Origin: Acidovorax sp. Leaf78
Lineage (GTDB): Bacteria > Pseudomonadota > Gammaproteobacteria > Burkholderiales > Burkholderiaceae_C
DNA length: 64,000 nt
Assembly: GCF_001422735.1 (NCBI RefSeq)
Contig: NZ_LMLZ01000021.1
Coordinates: 380,184-444,183, forward strand
Direction: 5' to 3'
Shown here: piece by piece, positions 8,210 to 17,132 of the stretch
Layout: every line of letters begins with the position of its first letter
Numbering within the stretch: the stretch's first letter is position 1
The notes under the pieces: generated by a model
Told to the model about the DNA's origin: nothing
The model's database searches: none
The model's input: only the letters and a program-made list of their open reading frames with translations
Made by a program: the position numbers and the translations under genes

Positions 8210-9691
8210 TTATTGCGCCGCAGCAAAATCTATCAACACGCTTTTGAAGCGCAGGTTGGCCTCCACGGCCTGCCGCCCCAGATCCTTGCCGAGACCGGAC
8301 TGGTGATAGCCCCCGGTGGGAATGACGAAGTCGGCGCTGCGTCCATAGCGGTTGATCCAGACCGTGCCAGCAGAGATGCTGCGCATGGCGCGCAGGGCGC
8401 GGCCGATGTCCGCCGTGTGCACCCCCGCGGCCAGTCCGTAGTGCTCGTGGGCAGCCAGCGCGAGGCCCTCTTCTTCGTCGTCGAAGGTCTGCACGGTGAG
8501 TACCGGACCAAAAATTTCCTCTTGCACGGCCGGGTTCTCCCCTGCCACGCCGTCGATCAGCGTCGGCTGGAAGAACGCGCCGCCGGGCCCGCCGTCAAAT
8601 AGACCGCCACCGCAACGCACCCGCCCACCTGCATCGCGTGATCGCTCCACGATGTCGAGAATGCGGGCCGCCTGCGGCGACGAGATGATGGGCGAGAGCG
8701 TGGCCTCGGCATCCCAGGTGGCACCTGGGCGCAGCGCAGCAAATCTTGCCGCAATGCGCTCCACCAGGCGTTCACCGATGCCGCGCTGCACGATCAGCCG
8801 TGAGCCAGCCACGCAGACCTGGCCCGCATTGCCCGTGATGGCGCCCGCAATGATGCCGGCCAGCCGGTCGATGTCTGGCGCATCGTCGAACACCAACTGC
8901 GGGCTTTTGCCGCCCAGCTCCAGCGTCACCGGCTTCGGGCCCTGCAAGGCACAGGTGGCCATGATCGCCGCGCCCGTGCGGGTCGAGCCGGTAAAGGTCA
9001 TCTTGGAGACCAGCGGGTGGCGCGTCAGCGCATCACCCGTGGTGCGCCCATCGCCCTGCACCACGTTGAAAAGCCCCGGCGGTATACCCGCCTGCACCGC
9101 CAGCTGCGCCAGGCGCACGGCAGAAAAAGGCGTCAGTTCCGAGGGCTTGAGCACCACAGCATTGCCTGCGGCCAGTGCGGCCCCCACCTTCCAGGACACC
9201 ATCACCAGCGGAAAATTCCACGGAGTGATCGCACCCACCACGCCGTAGGGCTCGGCCACCACCATGCCCAGATGATCGTGCCGCGTGGCGGCCACTTCGC
9301 CGCCCAGCTTGTCGGCATATTCTGCAAAGAACCTCAGCCCTTCAGCCGTGAAAGGCACGTCCCACGCCGCAGCATCGCGCATTGGTCGCGTGGAGCACAC
9401 GGCTTCGAGGGGCGCCAGAGTTGGTGCGTCTGCCTCCACAAGGTCCGCCCAGCGCCGCAACACACGGGCTCGGTCCCGGGGAGCGCGGCGTGCCCAGTCT
9501 GACTGGCGCCATGCCCGCCAAGCATTTTGTACCGCAAAGTCCACGGTCCCTGCATCGGCCAGGGGCAAATCGGCGTGCAACTGGCCATCCGAAGGGCGCA
9601 GAACGGGCATGCGGAGGGTGCCAGGAACGAGCTGCCCCCCAATGAAATGACCCGAAGGTACAGCGACGGCGTTGGGGTCGAACACGGACAT
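8210..9691 (-). CDS. NAD(P)-dependent aldehyde dehydrogenase
   Basis: A 493-residue aldehyde dehydrogenase with the full catalytic set: PWNF with Asn159, LELGGKSP with general base Glu258, and GQVCVAGSRL with nucleophile Cys293. It resembles the PuuC/betaine-aldehyde type that oxidises aminoaldehydes. It is the first gene of the minus-strand arm and diverges from the GNAT gene across about 230 bases. Its likely job is to oxidise the aldehyde released by the flavin oxidoreductases of the locus; that pairing is inference. Confidence 0.9.
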   Translation of the reverse strand: MSVFDPNAVAVPSGHFIGGQLVPGTLRMPVLRPSDGQLHADLPLADAGTVDFAVQNAWRAWRQSDWARRAPRDRARVLRRWADLVEADAPTLAPLEAVCSTRPMRDAAAWDVPFTAEGLRFFAEYADKLGGEVAATRHDHLGMVVAEPYGVVGAITPWNFPLVMVSWKVGAALAAGNAVVLKPSELTPFSAVRLAQLAVQAGIPPGLFNVVQGDGRTTGDALTRHPLVSKMTFTGSTRTGAAIMATCALQGPKPVTLELGGKSPQLVFDDAPDIDRLAGIIAGAITGNAGQVCVAGSRLIVQRGIGERLVERIAARFAALRPGATWDAEATLSPIISSPQAARILDIVERSRDAGGRVRCGGGLFDGGPGGAFFQPTLIDGVAGENPAVQEEIFGPVLTVQTFDDEEEGLALAAHEHYGLAAGVHTADIGRALRAMRSISAGTVWINRYGRSADFVIPTGGYHQSGLGKDLGRQAVEANLRFKSVLIDFAAAQ

Positions 9692-9849
9692 GGGGCAGTG
9701 TGCGGGGTAAACGCAGAAAAGATGGACAAGCGTCCGATGCTAGGCAGTAAGCCCCAGCATATGTGCCTGTAAGCAGTCACTGTTCCGCAGCGAATATCAA
9801 AACGCGGGCACTCCACAGATGATGCTTGCAAGTTGCGTCCAGCCCTCTC

Positions 9850-9896
9850 ATTGGCGCTGGTGCGCAGAGGCGATGTCGTCCAATATGAGCGCCAAT
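9850..9896. promoter_or_regulatory. Inverted repeat in the divergent promoter region (candidate operator)
   Basis: ATTGGCGCT (9850-9858) and AGCGCCAAT (9888-9896) form a perfect 9-bp inverted repeat with 29 bases between the arms, inside the 230-base region that separates the two arms of the catabolic locus. The only regulator in the locus is the Lrp/AsnC protein of the plus arm, a reasonable candidate to bind here; this is inference. No clear -35/-10 pair could be assigned. Confidence 0.35.
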
Positions 9897-9921
9897 TTCC
9901 ATTGACATGAGGTTGATTTTC

Positions 9922-10818
9922 ATGCCCCCCACGCATCCCGCTCCCTTGCCGCCCGGCACTTTCATTGCCGACGACGGCGTTGTGCTGCGCGCCATGACGT
10001 CGGAAGACCTGCCCCAAGCGCACGCCCTGTCGGCCGAACTGCGCTGGCCCCACCGTCCTGCAGACTGGGAGCAGGTGTTTGCACACGCCGAGGGACTGGT
10101 GGCCGAACGTGACGGGCAGGTCGTCGGCACGGCCCAGCGGTGGCTGTGGGGACCGGACCACGCCACCATCGGCTTGGTGATCGTGTCCCCAGCTTGCCAG
10201 GGCCGCCGCATCGGCCATCGCCTCATGACGGCCCTGCTGGACGGCCTGCAAGGCCGCACTGTGCTGTTGCACGCTACCACGGAGGGGCGTGGCCTGTATG
10301 AGCGCCTTGGCTTTGTGCGTTCCGGCGAGGTGCGCCAGCACCAGGGGATGGCGGTGTCGACGCCGCTCATCGCCCTGGCACGAGGCTGTCGCCTGCGGCC
10401 AGCCGGGCTGAATGAAGCCCAGGCATTGCACAACCTGGACGCGCAGGCGCGCGGCATGCCGCGTCCCGCCTTGATCGATGACCTGCTGAACCAGTCCGAA
10501 GCCTGCGTGGTGCTGGACTGTGACGGCGAGCAACTCGGTTTTGCTCTGCTGCGCAGATTTGGCCGCGGTCATGCCATCGGGCCGGTGATCGCCCCAGATG
10601 TTCAAGGCGCCAAGGCGCTGATCGCCCACCTCGCAGGCATGAATGCCGGCCGCTTCACCCGCATCGACATCGATTTCGACAGCGGCATGACCGAGTGGCT
10701 TGAAAGCATCGGGCTGCCGCGGGTCGACGCACCCACCACCATGGTGCGCGGCGCGCCGCTTCAGAGTCCTGCCGAAGGTCCCAGGTTGTTTGCAATCGCT
10801 ACCCAGGCGGTGGGCTGA
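9922..10818 (+). CDS. GNAT-family N-acetyltransferase, double-domain
   Basis: A protein of 298 residues from ATG 9922, which has AGG about ten bases upstream; ATG 9907 is an in-frame alternative. The N-terminal domain is a GNAT fold: VLRAMTSEDLPQAHAL at its start, the acetyl-CoA loop SPACQGRRIGHRLM near residues 91-104, and LYERLGFVRSGEV at its end. The second half (from about residue 160) looks like a degenerate second GNAT-like domain without a clear Q/R-x-x-G-x-G/A loop. It opens the plus arm of the amine locus. Its substrate is unknown; acetylation of an amine intermediate is possible. Confidence 0.8.
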   Translation: MPPTHPAPLPPGTFIADDGVVLRAMTSEDLPQAHALSAELRWPHRPADWEQVFAHAEGLVAERDGQVVGTAQRWLWGPDHATIGLVIVSPACQGRRIGHRLMTALLDGLQGRTVLLHATTEGRGLYERLGFVRSGEVRQHQGMAVSTPLIALARGCRLRPAGLNEAQALHNLDAQARGMPRPALIDDLLNQSEACVVLDCDGEQLGFALLRRFGRGHAIGPVIAPDVQGAKALIAHLAGMNAGRFTRIDIDFDSGMTEWLESIGLPRVDAPTTMVRGAPLQSPAEGPRLFAIATQAVG

Positions 10819-10903
10819 GCGAGCGGACCGCGACGTCCTTGCATTTGCACTCGCCCCTGTACCTGCCTAGAGCAAACGCAACGCAACGCCAACTCTTAGC
10901 AGC

Positions 10904-11857
10904 ATGACTTCGCCCGCACCCAAATCCCCACCCACATTCCTGTATAAAGCCGACCCCGTTCGCGGCAGGCAGTGGGCCGAGGTGTTTCGCGAACAGGCTC
11001 CAGAGATCGACTTTCGCATCTGGCCCGACGTCGGCGACCCTGACGCCGTGCGCTTCATGGCTGCGTGGGAGCCGCCGGAGCAGATCGGCGAATTGTTCCC
11101 CCACCTGCAGGTGCTGTTTTCGTCAGGCGCCGGCGTGGATCAGTTCGATCTGCATGCCCTGCCCGCCCATCTGCCGGTAGTCCGCATGGTCGAGCCCGGC
11201 ATTGTGCAAGGAATGGTCGAGTACGTGACGCACGCTGTGCTCGACCTGCACCGCGACATGCCGCAGTACCGGCGCCAGCAGTTGCGTGGCGAGTGGCGCC
11301 CGCTGCCGGTGCGCCCTGCCAGCCAGCGCCGCGTGGGTGTTCTGGGCCTGGGCTCGTTGGGCCAGGCGGTGCTGATGCAGCTCAAAAGTCTCGGCTTCAT
11401 CTGCGCGGGCTGGAGCCGCTCCACCCACACAGTGGCGGGGGTGGATTGCTACGCTGGTCCAGATGGCCTGTGCCAATTCCTGCCCCGGCTTGATATTGCC
11501 GTGTGCCTGCTGCCGCTGACCGATGCCACCCGGGGCATTCTGAACAGCGAAATGTTCAGCCGACTGCCAAAAGGGGCGTCGCTGGTGCATGTGGGCCGCG
11601 GGGCTCAATTGGTCAGCGAGGACCTTCTCGAGGCGCTGGCCAGTGGGCAGATCGCCCAAGCAGTGCTGGATGTGACCGACCCGGAGCCGTTGCCCTACGG
11701 TCATGCGCTGTGGCGGCACCCCCATGTGCAGATCACACCCCACATTGCCAGCATGACCCAGCCCCAGAGCGCTGCGGCAGCCGTCATCGACAACTTGCAC
11801 CGATTCCGTGCAGGCGAGCCAATGACCGGCTTGGTGGACCGGCGCCGAGGCTATTGA
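10904..11857 (+). CDS. ghrA: Glyoxylate/hydroxypyruvate reductase A-type 2-hydroxyacid dehydrogenase
   Basis: A 317-residue NAD(P)H-dependent 2-hydroxyacid dehydrogenase that reduces glyoxylate, hydroxypyruvate or a similar 2-oxoacid. The cofactor Rossmann motif is GVLGLGSLGQAVLMQL near residues 145-160 followed by GWSRS. The catalytic triad is visible as Arg in HVGRGAQLV, Glu in DPEPLP and His in ITPHIAS. It lies 85 bases after the GNAT gene and 219 before the aminotransferase. In an amine locus it may reduce the 2-oxoacid left after oxidative deamination. The substrate choice within the GhrA group is not certain. Confidence 0.85.
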   Translation: MTSPAPKSPPTFLYKADPVRGRQWAEVFREQAPEIDFRIWPDVGDPDAVRFMAAWEPPEQIGELFPHLQVLFSSGAGVDQFDLHALPAHLPVVRMVEPGIVQGMVEYVTHAVLDLHRDMPQYRRQQLRGEWRPLPVRPASQRRVGVLGLGSLGQAVLMQLKSLGFICAGWSRSTHTVAGVDCYAGPDGLCQFLPRLDIAVCLLPLTDATRGILNSEMFSRLPKGASLVHVGRGAQLVSEDLLEALASGQIAQAVLDVTDPEPLPYGHALWRHPHVQITPHIASMTQPQSAAAAVIDNLHRFRAGEPMTGLVDRRRGY

Positions 11858-12076
11858 AACCATGCAGATAGTGCCCCGGATCCACCGCGTTACCGCCTTT
11901 AGTCCATCGGCAGAACTATGTGCCGTCCAAGACCGAACAACCGCAGGCTGCCGCGTGCAAAAGCCTCAAAGAAGCACAACCTTGTCAAGCGCGGGGTGTA
12001 ACCTTGGCGTCAAGAGCGGTTGCTGGAAAGGCCTCTTGCCATCACCCTTGTCCCTAGCTTTCCACGGATAGCCGCA

Positions 12077-13480
12077 ATGACCCATTCCGAAGCCCTGCCC
12101 CAAATTGCAGCCCTGGACGCAATAGATCGCGCCCACCTCATCCACCCTGTGGCACCTTGGCGCACGCACGAACAGCGCGGCCCCACCATCCTGTCGTCGG
12201 CCCACGGTGCATGGCTGACCGATGCCAAGGGACACCGCCTGCTCGACGCCTTTGCGGGCCTGTGGTGCGTGAACGTGGGCTACGGCCAGGAGAGCGTGGT
12301 CCAGGCCGCGGCAGAGCAAATGCGCCGCCTGCCTTACGCCACGGGCTACTTTCACTTCAGCAGCGAGCCCGCCATCCGCCTGGCCGAAAAACTCGTTCAA
12401 ATTACGCCTGCGCCGCTCCAGCACGTGTACTTCACGCTCGGTGGCTCCGACTCCATCGACGCCGCGGTGCGATTCATCGTGCAGTACTGCAACGCCATCG
12501 GCAAACCTGGCAAGAAGCATTTCATTGCGCTGGAGCGGGGCTACCACGGCTCGTCATCTACCGGCGCTGGCCTGACCGCACTGCCCGTGTTCCACCGGGG
12601 GTTCGACCTGCCCTTGCCCACGCAGCACTACATTCCATCGCCCAACCCTTACCGCGCGCCTGATCCGCAAGACGGGGCCACCATCATCGCCGCATCGGTG
12701 ACTGCACTGCGTGCCAAAGTCGACGAGCTGGGGGCGGAGCAGGTCGCAGCATTCTTTTGCGAACCCATCCAGGGTTCGGGCGGCGTCATCGTGCCGCCCA
12801 AGGGCTGGCTCAAGGCCATGTGCGACACCGCGCACGAGCTGGGCATCCTTTTTGTGGTGGATGAAGTCATCACCGGCTTCGGCCGCACAGGACCCATGTT
12901 CGCGTGCGATGCCGAAGGCGCCGAGCCCGATCTCATGACCGTGGCCAAAGGCCTCACCTCCGGCTACGTGCCCATGGGCGCCACGCTCATGTCCGACGCG
13001 GTTTATTCTGCGATTGCCGATGGTGCCCCGGCGGGTGCCTCCATCGGCCATGGCGCCACTTATTCCGCCCACCCCGTCAGCGCTGCGGTGGCACTGGAAG
13101 TGCTCCGCCTGTATGAGGCAGGCGGCATCCTGGCCAACGCTCAACGCATGGCCAGCACCTTCGCGAACGGCCTCGACGCGTTGCTGGAACACCCGTTGGT
13201 AGGGGATTCGCGTCACCGCGGCCTGCTGGGCGCCTTGGAGCTCGTGAGCAACAAACACACCAAAAGCGGGTTTGCGCCCGCATTGGGACTGCCCGAGCGC
13301 ATCGCGGCCGCCAGCTACCGCCAGGGCGTTGTCTTCAGAGCGTTCGGCGACAACATCCTGGGTTTCGCGCCGGCACTCACTTACACGCGGGACGATTTCG
13401 GCCTGCTGTTCGACCGCGTGCGTGCAACCTTGGACGAAGTGCTGACCGCCCCAGACGTCCGCGCAGCCCTTACAGAATGA
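12077..13480 (+). CDS. Class III (omega) aminotransferase
   Basis: A 467-residue PLP-dependent aminotransferase of the class III group (GABA/putrescine/beta-alanine-pyruvate type). Visible are the VDEVITGFGRTG stretch with PLP-pyridine Asp262, the Schiff-base Lys291 in TVAKGLTSGYVPMG, and ALERGYHGSSSTG in the cofactor phosphate region. I chose ATG 12077, which gives the usual family N-terminus (THSEAL...LDAIDRAHLIHP); a start further upstream would add non-conserved residues. The family moves amino groups from terminal amines to pyruvate or 2-oxoglutarate, giving a semialdehyde for GabD or the aldehyde dehydrogenase. The Lrp gene follows after 55 bases. Confidence 0.9.
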   Translation: MTHSEALPQIAALDAIDRAHLIHPVAPWRTHEQRGPTILSSAHGAWLTDAKGHRLLDAFAGLWCVNVGYGQESVVQAAAEQMRRLPYATGYFHFSSEPAIRLAEKLVQITPAPLQHVYFTLGGSDSIDAAVRFIVQYCNAIGKPGKKHFIALERGYHGSSSTGAGLTALPVFHRGFDLPLPTQHYIPSPNPYRAPDPQDGATIIAASVTALRAKVDELGAEQVAAFFCEPIQGSGGVIVPPKGWLKAMCDTAHELGILFVVDEVITGFGRTGPMFACDAEGAEPDLMTVAKGLTSGYVPMGATLMSDAVYSAIADGAPAGASIGHGATYSAHPVSAAVALEVLRLYEAGGILANAQRMASTFANGLDALLEHPLVGDSRHRGLLGALELVSNKHTKSGFAPALGLPERIAAASYRQGVVFRAFGDNILGFAPALTYTRDDFGLLFDRVRATLDEVLTAPDVRAALTE

Positions 13481-13535
13481 ACGCTACTGGCAGCCGCCGA
13501 GCAAAATCGACGCAATTTCTCCTCGCTTGCAAACC

Positions 13536-14033
13536 ATGATGAACGAAGCCTTCAAGATCGACCGCCTGGACCTGCGCATTCTGGCGCAGTTGCAAAAAAA
13601 CGGGCGCATGACCAACGTGGACCTGGCGGATGCCGTCGGGCTCTCGCCCAGCCCTTGCCTCATCCGGGTGAAGCGCCTGGAGCAGGCGGGGTACATCGGT
13701 GGCTACGGCGCGCATCTGCGACTGGAAAAGCTGGGCGACACGCTCACCGTCTTCACGGAAATCACGCTGGCCGATCATCGCCGCGAAGATTTCACGCGAT
13801 TCGAAGCAGCGCTGCGCGAAGTCGATGAGGTGCTGGAGTGCCACCTGGTGAGCGGCGGCTACGACTATCTGGTGCGCTTTGTCACCCGGGGCGTCAACCA
13901 CTACCAGGAGATCATTGAAGAGCTGCTGGAGCGCAATCTTGGTATTGCCAAGTACTTCAGCTACATCGTCATCAAGTCCCCATTCATCAAGACACATTGC
14001 CCGATTGAACGGCTGTTTCCCAACCAGCGCTGA
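13536..14033 (+). CDS. Lrp/AsnC-family transcriptional regulator
   Basis: A 165-residue regulator. The N-terminal helix-turn-helix covers IDRLDLRILAQLQKNGRM through LSPSPCLIRVKRLEQAGYI, and the C-terminal RAM ligand-sensing domain contains VLECHLVSGGYDYLVRFV. ATG 13536 is preferred; ATG 13539 and a TTG at 13527 are alternatives. It sits between the aminotransferase and the flavoenzyme subunits and is the only regulator in the locus, so it probably responds to the amino compound degraded here. Confidence 0.9.
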   Translation: MMNEAFKIDRLDLRILAQLQKNGRMTNVDLADAVGLSPSPCLIRVKRLEQAGYIGGYGAHLRLEKLGDTLTVFTEITLADHRREDFTRFEAALREVDEVLECHLVSGGYDYLVRFVTRGVNHYQEIIEELLERNLGIAKYFSYIVIKSPFIKTHCPIERLFPNQR

Positions 14034-14050
14034 CGCCACACATTACCGTG

Positions 14051-14542
14051 ATGCCACCCATGCGCGCCCCCGCTCCGCCACAGGCCGCCCGCTTCGTGCG
14101 GCTGGCCGAAACGGACCGCCCCTCGGTCTACATCACCATCGACGGCGCCACCTGCATGGCGCTTGCTGGCGACACCCTGCTGGTTGCGTTGATGTGCCAC
14201 GGCCGACGGGTGCGCGACAGTGAATTTGGTGATGGGCCGCGCGCGGGTTTTTGCCTGATGGGCGCCTGCCAGGATTGCTGGGTGTGGCAGTCCACCGGAG
14301 AGCGGCTGCGCGCGTGCTCGACGCCAGTGCAGGCTGGCATGGAAGTGCTGACCCGCCCACCAGCCGGGCACTGGCCGATGACGCAGGACCTGCGGGAATC
14401 GCTGACACAGCACGGCGCAGCAGTTCCCGTCTTGCATATCCATGCCCACATGGTTGCGGCTACGGATGCAGATGCAGATGCAGATGCAAATGTAGGCCTT
14501 CGAGCCGGTGCCGCATCCCCGCCGACCAAAGGCGCCGCATGA
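14051..14542 (+). CDS. (2Fe-2S)-binding small subunit of an HcnA/opine-oxidase-type dehydrogenase
   Basis: A 163-residue protein with a plant-type ferredoxin-like domain. The cluster cysteines are C68, C73, C76 and C89 (FCLMGACQDC then LRAC), as in HcnA and the small subunits of opine oxidases and D-hydroxyproline dehydrogenase. It passes electrons in a complex with the two flavoproteins encoded next. Compared with HcnA (about 100 residues) it has a longer tail that includes an Asp-Ala repeat encoded by four perfect GATGCA units. Its stop overlaps the next start (ATGA at 14539). ATG 14051 is preferred over GTG 14048. Confidence 0.85.
   Translation: MPPMRAPAPPQAARFVRLAETDRPSVYITIDGATCMALAGDTLLVALMCHGRRVRDSEFGDGPRAGFCLMGACQDCWVWQSTGERLRACSTPVQAGMEVLTRPPAGHWPMTQDLRESLTQHGAAVPVLHIHAHMVAATDADADADANVGLRAGAASPPTKGAA
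14465..14488 (+). repeat. GATGCA hexamer repeat inside the [2Fe-2S] subunit gene
   Basis: Four perfect GATGCA units run head to tail, followed by the diverged AATGTA, encoding an Asp-Ala repeat near residues 138-147 of the small subunit. Loss or gain of a unit keeps the reading frame, so strand slippage would only change linker length. Confidence 0.8.
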
Positions 14543-15975
14543 GCACGCCCACAGCACCTTCCGCGCCGACCACCGATACAGCGCCGGGCACCGCGCCGCG
14601 CATCGTCATCGTCGGTGCCGGCCCTGCGGGCGTGCGCGCTGCACAGGCCGTCGTGCAAGCAGGCCTGCGCCCCACCCTGGTCGACGAAGGCCGTCTCGAC
14701 GGCGGCCAGATCTACCGCCGCCAGCCAGAAGGTTTCAAACGCCCCTACGCCAAGCTGTATGGCGCGGAAGCATCCAAGGCCGAGTCTCTGCACCGCGACT
14801 TTGCGGCCCTTCGCGACCATGTCGACTACAGGCCTGACACCCTGGCGTGGAACGTGACCGCAGGCGAGTTGCATGTGGTGCGAGCGGGCGATACCGCGAC
14901 CCTGCCGTACGACGCACTGCTGGTGTGCTCTGGCGCCACCGACCGACTGATGCCGGTGCCCGGTTGGCAGCACGCGGGCTGCTACAGCCTGGGCGCCGCC
15001 CAGATCGCGCTGAAGGCACAGGCATGTGCCATTGGCTCGCAGGTGGTGTTCATGGGCAGCGGGCCCCTCTTGTATCTGGTGGCATCTCAGTACGTGCAGG
15101 CCGGAGCGCGTGTGACCGCAGTGCTGGACACTGGACCAGCGATGAAGTCATGGAAGGCGCTGTGCGGGCTGCTCGCGCGGCCGCGGCTGGCACTGCGCGG
15201 CCTGTCACTCATTCGCAGCCTGCGTGCAGCGGGTGTGCCGGTGCTGCAGGGTGTGACCCCGGTGGCCATCGAAGGCGACGACACTCAGGGCGTGCGTGCA
15301 GTGACCGTACGGCCGTCACACGGGGCGGACCGCCGGTTCGAATGCGATGCCGTCGGCATGGGCTGGCATCTGCGCGCCGAGACTCAGCTGGCCGACATGG
15401 CGCGGTGCGATTTCTACTTCGAGCCGGTCACACGGCAATGGCTGCCCCGCATCGATTCCGATGGTCGGAGTAGCACTGCGGGGGTGTACCTGGCAGGCGA
15501 CGGCACGCGCATTTTGGGCGCAGATGGTGCCGAAGCCGCGGGCAGGCTGGCGGCACTGGCGGCGCTGTCGGACCTGAAGCACGCTGCGGGGACTGCCGTG
15601 CACACTCGCGAGGCCCCCGCGCTGCGCAGTGAACTGGCGCGCATGGACCGTTTCCGCCAAGGGCTGGGCCACGCGTTTCCCTGGCCCCACGCGCATGCCG
15701 CAGTTCTGCCCGACACGGCTGTGGTGTGCAGGTGCGAATCGGTCACGGCGGGTGAGCTGCGGCGCTGCGTGACCGAGCTGGACAGCCGCGAGGTCAACCG
15801 CGCCAAGGCCTTCAGCCGCGTGGGCATGGGCCGTTGCCAAGGCCGTTTTTGCGGACACGCCGCGGCAGAGATCGTGGCGCACACCTGCAGCATTCCGATT
15901 GAACAAGTGGGCCGACTGCGCTCGCAGGCGCCGGTCAAACCGCTCATGATGAACACGCGCGAGGTGCAGGCATGA
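14539..15975 (+). CDS. NAD(P)/FAD-dependent oxidoreductase with C-terminal BFD-like [2Fe-2S] domain (HcnB-like)
   Basis: A 478-residue flavoprotein, the large electron-transfer subunit of the complex. The FAD motif IVIVGAGPAGVRAAQ starts near residue 22; the second dinucleotide motif is VVFMGSGPLLYLVASQ; LAGDGTRILGADGAEAAGRL is the FAD-closing segment. The last 80 residues form a BFD-like cluster domain with C397, C399, C433 and C438 (CRC... GRCQGRFC). This order is that of HcnB and of the large opine-oxidase subunit. I chose ATG 14539, which overlaps the previous stop; the frame is open further upstream but without support. The next gene also overlaps by ATGA, so the three subunits are coupled. 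Confidence 0.9.
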   Translation: MSTPTAPSAPTTDTAPGTAPRIVIVGAGPAGVRAAQAVVQAGLRPTLVDEGRLDGGQIYRRQPEGFKRPYAKLYGAEASKAESLHRDFAALRDHVDYRPDTLAWNVTAGELHVVRAGDTATLPYDALLVCSGATDRLMPVPGWQHAGCYSLGAAQIALKAQACAIGSQVVFMGSGPLLYLVASQYVQAGARVTAVLDTGPAMKSWKALCGLLARPRLALRGLSLIRSLRAAGVPVLQGVTPVAIEGDDTQGVRAVTVRPSHGADRRFECDAVGMGWHLRAETQLADMARCDFYFEPVTRQWLPRIDSDGRSSTAGVYLAGDGTRILGADGAEAAGRLAALAALSDLKHAAGTAVHTREAPALRSELARMDRFRQGLGHAFPWPHAHAAVLPDTAVVCRCESVTAGELRRCVTELDSREVNRAKAFSRVGMGRCQGRFCGHAAAEIVAHTCSIPIEQVGRLRSQAPVKPLMMNTREVQA

Positions 15976-17132
15976 GTGCGTCCCGCACCGGCGCGCACGG
16001 CACTGACGTGCTGGTGCTGGGCGGTGGCCTGATGGGCACCACCACAGCCTTTTTTCTGCGCCAGCACGGCCTGTCGGTCACGCTGCTGGAGCGCGAACTG
16101 GTGGGCCGCCAAGCCAGCGGGACCAATTTTGGCAATGTGCGCCGCCAGGGGCGCGAACTGCACCAGATGCCATTGGCCCACCGCGCCCGCGCCGTGTGGG
16201 GCCGCATCCGCGAACTGCTGGGCGAGGACGCTGAGTTCGTACCTTACGGCCACCTGCGCGTGTGCTACACCGAAAAGCAGGCCGCCGTGATCGAGCAACA
16301 TGCGCTCGATGTGAAGCCCCTGGGTCTTCACCTGCAGCTTTTTACCGCTGCGCAGCTGCGCCAACGCTGGGGCATCTTCGCGCCAGGAGTGGTGGCAGGC
16401 TCCTACTCTCCCGAAGACGGCCACGCAAACCCACGGCTCGCAGGTCCTGCGTTCGCACGCGCGGCGCAGCGAGCGGGCGCCCGGATCATCGAACATGCGG
16501 ACGTGCTGCAGGTCGAGCACGACGGCAAGGGATTTACCGCCCACACGGCGGACGGGAGGCGCTTTCAGGCACCACAGATGCTGGTGGCATGCGGCGCGTG
16601 GTCCAACCGCATGGCAGAGCAGTTTGGCGAAGGTGTGCCGCTGGAGGCCCGCGGCCCGCAGATGGGCGTGACAGAGCCTCTGCCTTACGCCCTGGGGCCG
16701 TCCATCGGACTGTCCTCGCCTGTCGAGCACGAGGGGATGTACTTTCGGCAGATTGCGCGCGGCAACATCGTGTTTGGCGGCGGCCTCAAGGGCCCTGCCC
16801 ACGCCGACCATGTGCGGGCTTACGTCAAGCCTGACAACGTGCTCAGGCAACTGCGCGAGTTGCGCCGCTTTGTGCCGGCGTTCGACAACGTGCAGCTCAT
16901 TCGCGTGTGGAGCGGCATCGAAGGCTATACACCCGACTGGCAGCCCGTCATGGGCCCGAGCGCCAAAGTGCCGGGGCTGCACTATGCCTTCGGCTTCAAC
17001 GGAGAAGGTTTTGCCATCAGCCCAGGGGTGGGCGAAACCATGGCCGAATTGATCGCTACCGGATGTACCGCCATCCCGATGAAACCGTACGCGATTGAAA
17101 GGTTTGCTGCAGGCCAAACGCTGTCGTCTTGA
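15972..17132 (+). CDS. FAD-dependent amino acid/amine dehydrogenase subunit (DadA/HcnC-like)
   Basis: A 386-residue DAO-family flavoprotein, the likely substrate-oxidising subunit. The Rossmann motif LVLGGGLMGTTTAFFL starts near residue 14. The sequence ASGTNFGNVRRQGREL follows, and the C-terminal IRVWSGIEGYTPDWQPVMGP matches the family FAD/substrate region. It overlaps the upstream gene by four bases. In HCN synthase and opine oxidases the matching subunit oxidises glycine or the secondary amine of the opine. The substrate here is not known; HCN synthase is not safe to assert without a closer match. Confidence 0.85.
   Translation: MSASRTGAHGTDVLVLGGGLMGTTTAFFLRQHGLSVTLLERELVGRQASGTNFGNVRRQGRELHQMPLAHRARAVWGRIRELLGEDAEFVPYGHLRVCYTEKQAAVIEQHALDVKPLGLHLQLFTAAQLRQRWGIFAPGVVAGSYSPEDGHANPRLAGPAFARAAQRAGARIIEHADVLQVEHDGKGFTAHTADGRRFQAPQMLVACGAWSNRMAEQFGEGVPLEARGPQMGVTEPLPYALGPSIGLSSPVEHEGMYFRQIARGNIVFGGGLKGPAHADHVRAYVKPDNVLRQLRELRRFVPAFDNVQLIRVWSGIEGYTPDWQPVMGPSAKVPGLHYAFGFNGEGFAISPGVGETMAELIATGCTAIPMKPYAIERFAAGQTLSS

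Noticed and set aside
14051..17132. Firm call as hydrogen cyanide synthase hcnABC
   Set aside because: Subunit plan fits, but opine oxidases and D-hydroxyproline dehydrogenases share it and the neighbourhood suggests general amine catabolism.
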